This document shows positions 41,664 through 50,549 of a stretch of 64,000 bases of DNA, piece after piece (position 1 is the stretch's first letter; every line of letters starts with the position of its first letter). Origin of the DNA: Nakamurella lactea DSM 19367 (GTDB lineage: Bacteria; Actinomycetota; Actinomycetes; Mycobacteriales; Nakamurellaceae); the NCBI RefSeq assembly GCF_000426645.1, contig NZ_AUFT01000008.1, forward strand, positions 124,001 to 188,000, given 5' to 3'. A program made the translations under genes and the position numbers. Under the pieces are notes generated by a model. That model made no database searches. It was not told where the DNA came from and saw nothing but the letters and a program-made list of their open reading frames with translations.

Positions 41664-43766
41664 ATGACCCTGACCGAGGCCCGACAGCAGACCGCGACCC
41701 GCGTCATCGAAGCCCTGGCCGGACCTGGCGCAACCCTGCGCGGGGACCAACTGGCCGCAATCGAGGGCCTGCTCGAGCCGGCTGCCAGGGTGTTGGTGGT
41801 GCAGGCCACCGGCTGGGGGAAGTCGGCGGTCTACTGGGTGGCAACGGCCATCCGCCGCTCCGAGGGTGCCGGTCCGACGTTGGTCGTCTCGCCGCTGCTG
41901 TCGCTGATGCGGGACCAGGTCGGGGCCGCGGCCAGGGCCGGCCTGAACGCGGCGACGCTGAACTCGTCGAACATCTCCGACTGGTCGGCCATCGAGAACG
42001 ACCTTCGGGACGGTGTGATCGACGTGCTGCTGGTCTCGCCCGAACGCCTGGCCAACCCTGGCTTCGGTCGGCGGGTGCTGGACGCGCTGGCCGGAAACCT
42101 CGGCATGCTGGTGATCGACGAGGCGCACGCGGTGTCCGACTGGGGCCACGACTTCCGGCCCGACTACCGGCGGGTGGCCGACACGGTCCGCGCGCTCAAC
42201 CCGGACACTCCGGTGCTGGCCACCACCGCCACGGCGAATCAGCGGGTTACCGACGACGTGTCCGGGCAGCTCGGCGCCAACACCCTCACCTTCCGCGGCC
42301 CGCTGGCCCGCAGCAGCCTGCAGCTGGCGGTGATCGACTCACTCACTCCGTTGCAGCGATACGCCTGGGTGGTGGAGAACCTGCCGAAGCTGCCGGGCTC
42401 CGGCATCGTCTACGCCCTCACCGTCGCCGACGCCCACCGGCTGGCCGACGCCATCAATGAACAGCACGGCGCAGTACGCCCGATCGTCGCCGCCTACACC
42501 GGGCAACTGGACGGCGCGGAACGCGAACGGCTGGAGGAAGCGTTGCGTGGCAACGAGTTGAAGGCGCTGGTGGCGACCTCAGCGCTGGGCATGGGTTACG
42601 ACAAGCCGGACCTCGGTTTCTGCGTGCACGTCGGGTCGCCGCCGTCGCCGGTGGCGTACTACCAGCAGGTCGGCCGGGCCGGCCGCGGCATCGATCATGC
42701 GGTCGTCATGCTGCTCACCTCGCCGGCCGACGTCGGGGTCTGGGACTACTTCGCCACCGCGTCCATCCCGGAGCCGCGGTCGATGGAGAAGTTGCTGGCC
42801 GTCACCCCCGTCAGTCCGGCGGAGCCGGCCAGCGTGCCGGCGCTGGAGGCCGAGTCCGGCCTGCGCCGGACCAAGGTCGAGCTGATGCTCAAGCAGTTGG
42901 CCGTCGACGACATCGTCGAGCGCACCGAGAGCGGCTGGGTGCGCACCGGCAAGCAGTGGCATTACGACGCCGAGCACTACGACGGGGTGGTCGCCGTCCG
43001 CGAGCGCGAGGCCGACATCATGCGGGACTACTCGCGCGGCCGGCGTTGCCTGATGCAACTGCTGCAGGAGGCGTTGGACGATCCGACCGCCGCGCCGTGC
43101 GGGAGGTGCAGCGTCTGCATCGGGCAGCTGCCCGACGGATTGCCAAGTGAGCCGGCGATCGACGTGACCCGCGCCGTTGCCGGCGTGCTGCGTACTCAAT
43201 CGCACCTCGTCGAGCCGCGAAAGATGTGGCCAGGTGGTGCATTCGGCAGCCGCGGCCGGATACCGGCGAACGAGCAGGCGGCCGTCGGCCGGGCACTGAT
43301 CCACGCCGACGCACCCGAGTGGCGAGAGCTGGTGCAGCAGGTCTTCGGTGGCAGCGATACCGACGCCGAACCGCCGAAGGAGCTGGTGGACGGGCTGGTC
43401 GCGGTCCTCTCGTCGTGGCGCCGGGATTGGGCGAGCCGGCCGGAGGTGGTGATCGGCCTGCCGGCCGCCGGATTCCGGAACCTGACGGACGCTCTGGTGG
43501 CCCGGATCGCCGAGATCGGTCGGATGGAAACCGCCGGGCTGACGGTGAACGGCCCGGTCTCCCGTGATCTGTCCTCGCCCGAGGAGGCGGCGGCCTGGGC
43601 GAAGAACATCGTGGTGTCGGATCCCGGGGCGATCGCCGGGAAGGTGGTGCTGCTGCTGGTGGACGCCACCGGGTCGCTGTGGCCGGTGACGATCGCCGCG
43701 TCGATGCTGCGGAGCAACGGTGCGGCCGCGGTGCTGCCGCTGGTGGTGCATCGGCGGGTCGGGTAG
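41664..43766 (+). CDS. RecQ-family ATP-dependent DNA helicase
   Basis: A 700-residue superfamily 2 helicase. Motifs in order: ALRGDQLAAIEGLL-like Q region, Walker A QATGWGKSAVYW (about residue 50), motif Ia VVSPLLSLMRDQ, DEAH box LVIDEAHAVSDWGHDFRPDY, TTATANQRV, and motif VI YYQQVGRAGRGID. A four-Cys zinc element follows in the RQC region (CGRCSVCIG plus RRCLMQLLQEAL). The last 150 residues resemble a phosphoribosyltransferase-like fold (KVVLLLVDATGSLWPVTIAA), as in a group of actinobacterial RecQ relatives. The ATG at 41664 is chosen because the frame upstream runs through tandem repeats only. Confidence 0.92.
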   Translation: MTLTEARQQTATRVIEALAGPGATLRGDQLAAIEGLLEPAARVLVVQATGWGKSAVYWVATAIRRSEGAGPTLVVSPLLSLMRDQVGAAARAGLNAATLNSSNISDWSAIENDLRDGVIDVLLVSPERLANPGFGRRVLDALAGNLGMLVIDEAHAVSDWGHDFRPDYRRVADTVRALNPDTPVLATTATANQRVTDDVSGQLGANTLTFRGPLARSSLQLAVIDSLTPLQRYAWVVENLPKLPGSGIVYALTVADAHRLADAINEQHGAVRPIVAAYTGQLDGAERERLEEALRGNELKALVATSALGMGYDKPDLGFCVHVGSPPSPVAYYQQVGRAGRGIDHAVVMLLTSPADVGVWDYFATASIPEPRSMEKLLAVTPVSPAEPASVPALEAESGLRRTKVELMLKQLAVDDIVERTESGWVRTGKQWHYDAEHYDGVVAVREREADIMRDYSRGRRCLMQLLQEALDDPTAAPCGRCSVCIGQLPDGLPSEPAIDVTRAVAGVLRTQSHLVEPRKMWPGGAFGSRGRIPANEQAAVGRALIHADAPEWRELVQQVFGGSDTDAEPPKELVDGLVAVLSSWRRDWASRPEVVIGLPAAGFRNLTDALVARIAEIGRMETAGLTVNGPVSRDLSSPEEAAAWAKNIVVSDPGAIAGKVVLLLVDATGSLWPVTIAASMLRSNGAAAVLPLVVHRRVG

Positions 43767-43874
43767 CAGGGATCCGGTGTTCGGCGATCTCGTGCTGTGA
43801 TCGAGATCGGGCCGTAGCGTCTGCACAGCGTGGTGATTCCAGAATTCACTTGACCGGTAGAGAAGATCCTCGTA

Positions 43875-43908
43875 CTGTACCGCTACAGAGGTTGCTGTAG
43901 CGGTACAG
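43875..43908. promoter_or_regulatory. Paired palindromic operator sites CTGTANCGNTACAG
   Basis: CTGTACCGCTACAG (43875-43888) and CTGTAGCGGTACAG (43895-43908) are exact reverse complements of each other, and each is itself a dyad CTGTA-N4-TACAG. They lie 42 bases before the small gene at 43951 in a locally AT-richer stretch. The pattern is typical of TetR-type repressor sites. No TetR gene is adjacent, so the regulator is probably elsewhere in the genome. Confidence 0.65.
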
Positions 43909-43950
43909 ATCGTCCGCGCAGCGAGCCTCCCGATTCGAGAGGAACGCACG

Positions 43951-44166
43951 ATGATTGACCCCACCGCCATGATCATGGCCAGGTCAGCCCAGCGCAGGCA
44001 TCTGGACGCTGCCCGATTGGATGGCCCGGTTGAGCCTGCCCGGCGGGAACCCCAACGGCGGGTGCGGCGGTCGCTGTCGGCCCTGCTGATCCGCGCCGGC
44101 CGGGGACTCGAGCCCTCGCCGCGCTCCGCCGGTCAGGGTCAGCCGCTCCGGTCGGTCGGCGCCTGA
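43951..44166 (+). CDS. Small Arg-rich hypothetical protein
   Basis: A 71-residue protein that I do not recognise. It starts MIDPTAMIMARSAQRRHLDA and continues with an Arg-rich segment (EPARREPQRRVRRSLSALLI). No signal peptide or Cys is present. The ribosome site GAGAGGAA lies nine bases before the ATG, and a pair of palindromic operators lies just upstream, so it is likely expressed under control of a repressor. Short basic proteins with this start are common in actinobacteria and have no assigned role. Confidence 0.6.
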   Translation: MIDPTAMIMARSAQRRHLDAARLDGPVEPARREPQRRVRRSLSALLIRAGRGLEPSPRSAGQGQPLRSVGA

Positions 44167-44256
44167 CGTGCCGCCGCCGCCCGTCGCCGGGCGGACCCAG
44201 CAGACGGGCTACCGTCGACTTCCGGAGACCAGGTGGCACGGGAGGCGGGCGCGACG

Positions 44257-45360
44257 ATGGCAAGGGTGACCCTGCAGACGATCGCCGACAAGATGGGTGT
44301 CTCCCGGATGACGGTGTCGAATGCCTTCTCCCGCCCCGACCAGTTGTCCGCCGCGCTGCGTGAGAAGGTGCTGGCCACCGCCGACGAACTCGGCTATGCC
44401 GGCCCTGACCCGTCGGCCAGAGCACTAGCGCGCGGCTCGACCGGGGCGGTCGGGATCGTGCTCACGGACTCGGCCGTCACCGCCTTCACCGACGAGGTAG
44501 CCACCCGCTTCTTCGGCGCCATCGCCACCGAGCTGGCGCCGACCGGGTTGGCACTGACCCTGGTGCCGGCCGTCGAGGTCGGCGACCAGGTGCCGGCCCG
44601 CGACGTGCCGATGGATGCCGCGCTGCTGTATCACTGCGATCCGCAGTCCCCCGCCCTGCACTGGCTGCAGAAGCGTGGCCTGCCGCTGGTTCTGGTCGAT
44701 CAGTACCCGCGGGAGGACACCGTCAGCGTCAATGTCGAGGACCGGGCGGGTGCCAGGGCCGCCGCCCAGCACCTGGTCGATCTCGGCCATCGGCACGTCG
44801 GCGTCGTCGCCTTCGCCGTCCGCCCGCCGCACGGCGTCACCGAACCGACGCCGCTGCCGACCGAGGGCTTCGGATCCAGCGAACGGATGCACGGCTGGCT
44901 CGAGGCGCTGGGCGCGGCCGGCATCACCCCGACGGTCTTTCGCACCAACGACCCGGCGGGCGGCGCCGCCGCGCTGGACGGTCTGGTGGCGGCGGACCCG
45001 GCGATCACCGGCGTGCTGTGCTTCTCCGACGTGATCGCCCGTGGCCTGATGCTGGCCGCGCAGCAACGCGGGCTGGAGGTGCCCGGCGATCTCTCGGTGG
45101 TGGGCTTCGACAACACCCCGCTGGCGGCGCATCTGCAGCCGCCGCTCACCACCGTCGATCAGGACGTGATCGAGAAGGGTCGGATCGCCGCGGCCGCGGT
45201 GATCCGGCTGCTCGGGCGTGTCGGCGCCGGGTCGGCCGCGGCGGATGACGACTCCGCGCCGTCGGTCGCGGCTGGTGACGCCTCCGCGCCGGAGCATGCC
45301 GTGTTGCCGACGACGCTGGTGGTCAGGCAGAGCACCGGTCCTCCGCGGGATCGGGATTGA
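44257..45360 (+). CDS. LacI family transcriptional regulator
   Basis: A 367-residue regulator. The N-terminal LacI helix-turn-helix is VTLQTIADKMGVSRMTVSNAFSRPDQ, and the hinge helix is SARALARGSTGAVGIVLTDS. The periplasmic-binding-protein-like domain has VNVEDRAGARAAAQHLVDLGHRHVGVVAF and ITGVLCFSDVIARGLMLAAQQ. The ligand is probably a sugar or nucleoside but no sugar genes are nearby. I prefer the ATG at 44257 (GGGAGGCGGGC upstream); GTG at 44233 would add eight residues. Confidence 0.92.
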   Translation: MARVTLQTIADKMGVSRMTVSNAFSRPDQLSAALREKVLATADELGYAGPDPSARALARGSTGAVGIVLTDSAVTAFTDEVATRFFGAIATELAPTGLALTLVPAVEVGDQVPARDVPMDAALLYHCDPQSPALHWLQKRGLPLVLVDQYPREDTVSVNVEDRAGARAAAQHLVDLGHRHVGVVAFAVRPPHGVTEPTPLPTEGFGSSERMHGWLEALGAAGITPTVFRTNDPAGGAAALDGLVAADPAITGVLCFSDVIARGLMLAAQQRGLEVPGDLSVVGFDNTPLAAHLQPPLTTVDQDVIEKGRIAAAAVIRLLGRVGAGSAAADDDSAPSVAAGDASAPEHAVLPTTLVVRQSTGPPRDRD

Positions 45361-45391
45361 TTCGACGACCGTTCGGTTGCGGAGCGGTTGT

Positions 45392-45435
45392 GGGGCAATT
45401 CCGGCCGCGTAGTCGCGGCCGAAACTGCCCCGATC
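45392..45435. repeat. 44-bp palindromic repeat, copy 1
   Basis: Starts GGGGCAATTCCGGCCGCG and ends CGCGGCCGAAACTGCCCC plus GATC; the arms pair as an imperfect hairpin with a TAGT loop. The identical 44 bases occur in the same orientation at 46486-46529, on the other side of the DUF559 gene. A diverged copy is at 13314-13352. Confidence 0.95.
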
Positions 45436-45444
45436 TTCACCGGC

Positions 45445-46404
45445 TCAGCGCTGGCAGCGCGGACACCGCTCGGGAAGGCCGGTCCATCCGGCCCTGATCA
45501 GCAGCTCGCCGACCTGCATCGCGATACTGCACGGATCCTGGTCGATGTCCGCAGACCCGTAGCGCAGCGTCACATCGCCGACGATCAGGGCGGCGTTGTC
45601 GCGCCGGAAGTCGCGGAACCGGCCGGCACCCTGATGTCCGATCCGGCCGTCCAGCTCCACCAGCACCCGGTACTGCTGGTAGTAGACGTCGCGGTACACC
45701 AACGTGTTGGTGCGGGTGTCCCGGACCTGACGGCGGCCACGAGGGAGCCCGTGCGCCCGCTCCACGTCGCGCAGGTAGCGCAGCTCCAACGGGGACTGTG
45801 CACCCGCACCGGTGTCGCCGAGCAGTTCGGCCAGCTCGCGGCGCCCGCTGACCCGCGGCCGCTGGTTCAGGGCGGACAGCAGGCGGTGGGTGGTGGTCAG
45901 CCGACGCTGCACGGCCACGGTGATCCAGTGCGCGGCGGACTCACCGGACGGCTGCGGCGAGTCCGTGCACAGATCCAGCACGGTGTCCTCGATCCGGGTC
46001 CGCGGCGGACTGCCGACCGAGCGGGCATTCCGCACCCCGTCACGTTCCCGGCGGAAGCGAACGGGCGGGGTGTCCAGCAAGCGGCGCACATGCGGATGCA
46101 GGACCACGATCTCGTCCGGTGTGGAGTCGACGAGCCCGCAGAGGTGTCCGGCCGCCAGTCCGCCGAGACGGGCGAATTCGCCGGCCCGCAGCACTCCGGC
46201 CCATGCCCAGGCGCGCCAGTCCGGCGGCTGGCCGTGGACCAGCAGCAGCCCCGGCCCCGGACGCTGCCAGAGGCCCTGCCGCACCAGCCGCTGTTGGCCG
46301 TGTCGTCCGATGCCGAACTTCTCCGCCTGCAGTGTTGTCAGCACGCCACCCTGCAGCGCGGCGAGCTGGCGGAGCTCCGGCGACGGGTCGATGCGCGGGT
46401 GCAT
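45445..46404 (-). CDS. AbiEi/DUF559-type protein (winged-helix antitoxin-like N-terminus, VSR-like nuclease fold)
   Basis: A 319-residue protein. The N-terminal part (LAALQGGVLTTLQAEKFGIG, RHGQQRLVRQGLWQRPGPG) resembles the AbiEi winged helix of type IV toxin-antitoxin systems. The C-terminal 110 residues, with YYQQYRVLVELDGRIGHQGAGRFRDFRRDNAALI, match DUF559, a Vsr-like endonuclease fold. Four Cys near the end (ERCPRCQR) may bind zinc. Such genes are common solitary accessory genes in actinobacteria and their function is unproven. It is flanked by two identical 44-bp repeats about 1.1 kb apart. Confidence 0.8.
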   Translation of the reverse strand: MHPRIDPSPELRQLAALQGGVLTTLQAEKFGIGRHGQQRLVRQGLWQRPGPGLLLVHGQPPDWRAWAWAGVLRAGEFARLGGLAAGHLCGLVDSTPDEIVVLHPHVRRLLDTPPVRFRRERDGVRNARSVGSPPRTRIEDTVLDLCTDSPQPSGESAAHWITVAVQRRLTTTHRLLSALNQRPRVSGRRELAELLGDTGAGAQSPLELRYLRDVERAHGLPRGRRQVRDTRTNTLVYRDVYYQQYRVLVELDGRIGHQGAGRFRDFRRDNAALIVGDVTLRYGSADIDQDPCSIAMQVGELLIRAGWTGLPERCPRCQR

Positions 46405-46485
46405 GGGTAGAGCCTGCAGCCCTGCGCGCCGGACGTGGGGTACGGAGACCGCTCATGTGGATGGTTCGAGGTGGGTGGATGGACC

Positions 46486-46529
46486 GGGGCAATTCCGGCC
46501 GCGTAGTCGCGGCCGAAACTGCCCCGATC
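46486..46529. repeat. 44-bp palindromic repeat, copy 2
   Basis: Exactly the same 44 bases as at 45392-45435, in the same orientation. It lies 80 bases upstream of the AbiEi/DUF559 start and 46 bases before the leuS leader peptide. The pair brackets the gene like the ends of a cassette, although no target duplication or recombinase is visible. Confidence 0.95.
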
Positions 46530-46574
46530 GCGGTGTGCGATGTCGGCTGAGTCTTGCCGGGATACTATGGACCT

Positions 46575-46610
46575 ATGGCACGGACGCTGCTGCTTCCCGG
46601 GCCGCGCTGA
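46575..46610 (+). CDS. leuS leader peptide with three Leu codons
   Basis: A short frame upstream of leuS encodes MARTLLLPGPR, 11 residues with the adjacent codons CTG CTG CTT. Consecutive codons for the amino acid that the downstream gene handles are typical of ribosome-mediated attenuators. The leader stop lies inside the first of two hairpins, so a ribosome stalled at Leu codons would change RNA folding. No strong ribosome site was seen before its ATG. Confidence 0.55.
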   Translation: MARTLLLPGPR

Positions 46611-46692
46611 CCGGACGACGATTCGAGGTCAGCGCGGCGATCCCTCTCGCCCCCGATGGGCCGGAGGGATTTCTGCTGTTCAGGCCCGGGAA
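46594..46692 (+). promoter_or_regulatory. Candidate transcription/translation attenuator of leuS
   Basis: Three pairings can form. GCCGCGCTGACC (46601-46612) pairs with GGTCAGCGCGGC (46627-46638), 12 bp and covering the leader stop. ATCCCTC (46640-46646) pairs with GAGGGAT (46664-46670), followed by TTCTGCTGTT, a terminator-like shape. TTCCCGGGCC (46594-46603), inside the leader Pro-Gly codons, pairs perfectly with GGCCCGGGAA (46683-46692), just before the leuS ribosome site, and competes with the first hairpin. This is the layout expected if leucyl-tRNA shortage alters leuS expression. Confidence 0.55.
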
Positions 46693-46712
46693 CGTGCGAG
46701 GAGAGATCTCAG

Positions 46713-49637
46713 ATGACCATCGAACGAACGGCATCGGCCGCCGGTGTCGGCGCCGCTGACGACACCCCCCCCTTCCGCTACACCGCCGCGATGGCCAACG
46801 ACATCGAGGCGAAGTGGCAGGACGTCTGGGAGGAGACCGGCACCTTCAACACCCCGAACCCGGTCGGCGAGCTGTCTCCGACGGACGGGAAACCGGTCGC
46901 CGACGACAAGACCTACGTGCTGGACATGTTCCCGTACCCGTCGGGCAAGGGGCTGCACGTCGGGCACCCGCTGGGTTACATCGGCACCGACGTCTGGGGC
47001 CGCTTCCTGCGGATGACCGGCCGCAACGTCTTGCACACCGTCGGGTTCGACTCGTTCGGGCTGCCGGCCGAGCAGTACGCGATCCGTACCGGTACCCATC
47101 CGAAGGTCACCACGGACGAGAACATCGCCCGCTACCGCTCTCAGCTGCGCCGGTTGGGCTTTGCCCACGACCAGCGCCGTAGCGTCGCCACCACCGACCC
47201 GGAATTCGTTCGCTGGACCCAGTGGATCTTCACCCAGCTGTTCGAGTCGTGGTTCGACCCGCAGGCCGAGCCGGCACCCGGCGGCGGGCAGACCGGCAAG
47301 GGCCGCGCCCGGCCGATCGCCGACCTGATCGGCGAGTTCTCCTCCGGTGCCCGTGAGATACCCGACGGCCGGCCATGGGCGGAGCTGTCCAAGGCCGACC
47401 GGGCCGCCGTCGTCGACAGTTACCGGCTGGTCTACATCACCGAGGCGCCGGTGAACTGGTGCCCCGGCCTTGGCACTGTGCTGTCCAACGAAGAGGTGAC
47501 GGCCGACGGCCGCAGCGAGATCGGCAATTTTCCGGTCTTCCGACGCAGCATGCGGCAGTGGATGATGCGGATCACCGCCTACGGCGATCGGCTGATCGAC
47601 GACCTGGACCGCTTGGACTGGCCAGAGTCGGTGAAGTCCATGCAGCGCAACTGGATCGGCCGGTCGTACGGCGCACAGGTGGCGTTCCGGTTGGCCGATG
47701 ATGCGCACGCCGGCGCCGGGCCGATCGAGGTCTACACCACCCGGCCGGACACGCTGTTCGGTGCCACCTACATGGTGTTGGCGCCCGAACACCCACTGGT
47801 GGACACCATTTCCGCGGCCGAGTGGCCGGCTGACGTGCCGGAATCCTGGACCGGCGGGGCCGCGACGCCGATCGACGCCGTCGCCGGGTACCGATTGGCA
47901 GCCTCCCGCAAATCCGATCTGGACCGGCAGGAGAACAAGCAGAAGACCGGCGTCTTCACCGGTGCCTACGCGGTGAACCCGGTGAACGACAACAGGATCC
48001 CGGTGTTCATCGCCGACTATGTGCTGATGGGCTACGGCACCGGGGCGATCATGGCGGTCCCGGCGCACGACGCCCGCGACTACGAGTTCGCCGGCGTCTT
48101 CGGGCTGCCGATCGTGGACACCGTCGAACGTCCGGAGGGGATGCCGTCGGATGAGTTCCACGGCGGCGAGGGACCGGCGATCAACTCCGCCAACGACGAG
48201 GTGTCGCTGAACGGCATGGCCATCGACGAGGCCAAGTCGACGATCACCAGGTGGCTGCAGGACAAGGGCTTCGGCCATCCACGCAAGCAGTACAAGCTGC
48301 GGGATTGGCTGTTCTCCCGGCAGCGCTACTGGGGCGAGCCGTTCCCGATCGTCTACGACGCCGACGGCATCGCACATTCACTGCCCGACACCCAGCTGCC
48401 GTTGACCCTGCCGCCGCTGGTCGACTTCTCGCCGGCCGACCTGGACCCGGACGACCCGAACTCGGAGCCGGTGCCGCCGTTGGGCAAGGCGACCGAGTGG
48501 AACACCGTCACCCTGGACCTGGGCGACGGCGAGCAGACCTACACCCGCGAACTGAACGTGATGCCGCAATGGGCCGGCTCCTGCTGGTACGAGCTGCGAT
48601 ATCTGGATCCGACGAATTCGAAGTCGTTCTGCGATCCGGAGAACGAGCGGTACTGGATGGGCAAGGATCCGAGCCGGCCGAACGATCCCGGCGGGGTCGA
48701 CCTGTACGTCGGCGGCGTGGAACACGCTGTGCTGCATCTGTTGTACGCCAGGTTCTGGCACAAGGCGCTGTTCGACCTGGGGCATGTGTCCAGTGAGGAG
48801 CCGTTCCGCCGGCTGTTCAACCAGGGCTACATCCAGGCCTACGCCTATACCGATGCCCGCGGCGTCTATGTGCCGGCCGAGGACGTCACCGAGGAGACCC
48901 CAGGCGAATTCCGTTACCAGGGGCAGCCGGTCCATCGCGAGTACGGGAAGATGGGCAAGTCACTGAACAACGTGGTGACGCCGGACGACATGTGCGCCGC
49001 CTACGGCGCCGACGTCTTCCGGATGTACGAGATGGGCATGGGCCCGCTGCACGAGTCGCGGCCGTGGCAGACCCGCGACGTGGTCGGGTCACAGCGGTAC
49101 CTGCAGCGGTTGTGGCGGACGGTGATCGATGAGGACACCGGTGCCGTCAGGGTTTCCGACGACGCGCCCGATGTCGAGACGCTGACCCTGATGCATCGCA
49201 CCATCGACGGGGTGCGCACCGACTACGCCGCGATGGGATACAACACGGCGATCGCCAAGCTGATCGTGCTGACCAATCATCTGACCAAGAGCGGCGTCGA
49301 CCCGGCCCGCGAGGTGGTCGAAGCGCTGGTGCTGATGACCGCCCCGCTGGCCCCGCATGTCTGTGAGGAGCTGTGGAATCGGCTGGGCCACGACGAGTCG
49401 CTGGCGCACGGCCCGTTCCCGCAGGCCGATGCGGAGTTTCTTCTCGACGAGACGGTCGAATACCCGATCCAGGTGAAGGGCAAGGTTCGGTCCCGGATCA
49501 CCGTGCCGGCCGACGCCGACGCGGCCGCGGTCGAGGCTACGGCGCTGGCCGACGAGAAGATCGTCGAACTGCTGGCCGGGGCCGCGCCGCGCAAGGTGGT
49601 CGTGGTGCCCGGCCGGATGGTGTCGATCGTCCCCTGA
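46713..49637 (+). CDS. leuS: Leucine--tRNA ligase
   Basis: A 974-residue leucyl-tRNA synthetase that charges tRNA-Leu. Class I signatures are the HIGH-like HVGH at residues 82-85 ([16 protein letters not shown]) and the KMSKS loop KMGKS near 746. The CP1 editing domain includes [20 protein letters not shown]. The C-terminal anticodon region ends at [18 protein letters not shown]. The ATG at 46713 has GAGGAGA ten bases upstream; the frame is open further upstream only through the leader region. A leader peptide and hairpins precede it. Confidence 0.98.
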   Translation: MTIERTASAAGVGAADDTPPFRYTAAMANDIEAKWQDVWEETGTFNTPNPVGELSPTDGKPVADDKTYVLDMFPYPSGKGLHVGHPLGYIGTDVWGRFLRMTGRNVLHTVGFDSFGLPAEQYAIRTGTHPKVTTDENIARYRSQLRRLGFAHDQRRSVATTDPEFVRWTQWIFTQLFESWFDPQAEPAPGGGQTGKGRARPIADLIGEFSSGAREIPDGRPWAELSKADRAAVVDSYRLVYITEAPVNWCPGLGTVLSNEEVTADGRSEIGNFPVFRRSMRQWMMRITAYGDRLIDDLDRLDWPESVKSMQRNWIGRSYGAQVAFRLADDAHAGAGPIEVYTTRPDTLFGATYMVLAPEHPLVDTISAAEWPADVPESWTGGAATPIDAVAGYRLAASRKSDLDRQENKQKTGVFTGAYAVNPVNDNRIPVFIADYVLMGYGTGAIMAVPAHDARDYEFAGVFGLPIVDTVERPEGMPSDEFHGGEGPAINSANDEVSLNGMAIDEAKSTITRWLQDKGFGHPRKQYKLRDWLFSRQRYWGEPFPIVYDADGIAHSLPDTQLPLTLPPLVDFSPADLDPDDPNSEPVPPLGKATEWNTVTLDLGDGEQTYTRELNVMPQWAGSCWYELRYLDPTNSKSFCDPENERYWMGKDPSRPNDPGGVDLYVGGVEHAVLHLLYARFWHKALFDLGHVSSEEPFRRLFNQGYIQAYAYTDARGVYVPAEDVTEETPGEFRYQGQPVHREYGKMGKSLNNVVTPDDMCAAYGADVFRMYEMGMGPLHESRPWQTRDVVGSQRYLQRLWRTVIDEDTGAVRVSDDAPDVETLTLMHRTIDGVRTDYAAMGYNTAIAKLIVLTNHLTKSGVDPAREVVEALVLMTAPLAPHVCEELWNRLGHDESLAHGPFPQADAEFLLDETVEYPIQVKGKVRSRITVPADADAAAVEATALADEKIVELLAGAAPRKVVVVPGRMVSIVP

Positions 49638-49652
49638 GCCCTCCCTCCGCGG

Positions 49653-49715
49653 GGTAGCGGAAAGTTGGTCGGGCAGCGGGCGTGTCGCCGCGTGTCGGTG
49701 CAACTTTCCGCTACC
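49653..49715. terminator. Perfect 15-bp inverted repeat between convergent leuS and SDR genes
   Basis: GGTAGCGGAAAGTTG (49653-49667) and its exact reverse complement (49701-49715) enclose a 33-base loop. It lies 16 bases after the leuS stop and 27 bases from the end of the opposing SDR gene, so it could end transcription from both sides. GTAGCGG at its tip also occurs in the pntB palindrome. Confidence 0.65.
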
Positions 49716-49741
49716 TGCCAACGGGCAAGTGTGGCCGAGGG

Positions 49742-50539
49742 CTACCAGGCGGTCCAGCCGCCGTCGACGACGAGCTGGGTGCCGGTGACGAAGGAGGCCG
49801 CCGGCGACACCAGGAACACCACGGCGCCGGCGACCTCGTCGGCGCGGCCGACCCGACCCAACGGAACCCTGCTGCCCAGCTTCTGCACGAACGCCGATTC
49901 GGCCCCTTGGCCGGCCGGGTTCGGGAACGGTCCCGGCACTACCGCGTTCACCCGGATGCCATCGCGCCCGAGTTGCACCGACTGATAGCGGACCAGTTGC
50001 AGGATGCCGGCTTTGGCCATCCCGTACTCGATCGGGTTCACCGGCAGGTCGCCGTAGTTGGCCGGATCGGGGCTGACGATTCCGTACATGCTGCCGAATT
50101 GCACGATGCTGCCACCCGGACCCATCAGCCGACCGGCGGCCCGGGAGAACAGCATCGCCCCCACCAGGTTGATCCGCAGCGTCCCCTCGAGGTCTGAACG
50201 GGTGATCTCGTCGTAGCTCAGGCCTGCCCCGACGGCAGCCAGGTTGACCGCGAAGTCGAGCCGACCGTGTTCGCCGACGATCTCGGCGGCCTGGGCGTCG
50301 ACGGCGGCCTCGTCGCCGATGTCCAGTGCCTTCCCGGTGGCCGCGTAACCGTCGGCGCGAAGTTCGGAGGCGACCTGTTCGGCGCGTTCGGGGTTGGCGT
50401 CGGTGACCACGACGTGGGCGCCGTGCTCGGCCAGTGCCCGGCTGACGTGACTGCCGAGGTAGCCGGCGCCGCCGGCCACCCAGCCGACCTTCCCGGCCAG
50501 GTCGAAACGAGCGATCGCTGGTGAACTGTTGTGGGTCAT
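49742..50539 (-). CDS. SDR family oxidoreductase
   Basis: A 265-residue short-chain dehydrogenase. The nucleotide-binding motif is VGWVAGGAGYLGSHVSRAL, NAG is represented by VNLAAVGAG, the catalytic Ser is in VQFGSMYG and the catalytic pair in YGMAKAG. The substrate is unknown; the nearest relatives are generic NAD(P)-dependent alcohol dehydrogenases. GAGAGGAA eight bases before the ATG at 50539 sets the start. It lies ten bases downstream of the aldo/keto reductase gene on the same strand, so both may act in one pathway. Confidence 0.92.
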   Translation of the reverse strand: MTHNSSPAIARFDLAGKVGWVAGGAGYLGSHVSRALAEHGAHVVVTDANPERAEQVASELRADGYAATGKALDIGDEAAVDAQAAEIVGEHGRLDFAVNLAAVGAGLSYDEITRSDLEGTLRINLVGAMLFSRAAGRLMGPGGSIVQFGSMYGIVSPDPANYGDLPVNPIEYGMAKAGILQLVRYQSVQLGRDGIRVNAVVPGPFPNPAGQGAESAFVQKLGSRVPLGRVGRADEVAGAVVFLVSPAASFVTGTQLVVDGGWTAW

Positions 50540-50549
50540 GGTGTTCCTC

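Noticed and set aside
46656-46712. Longer leuS start upstream of 46713
   Set aside because: The extra residues are encoded by the attenuator-like hairpins, and GAGGAGA sits at the right distance from the ATG at 46713.
46575-46712. T-box riboswitch upstream of leuS
   Set aside because: I searched by eye for the conserved T-box sequence and specifier stem and did not find them; the Leu-codon leader explains the hairpins better.
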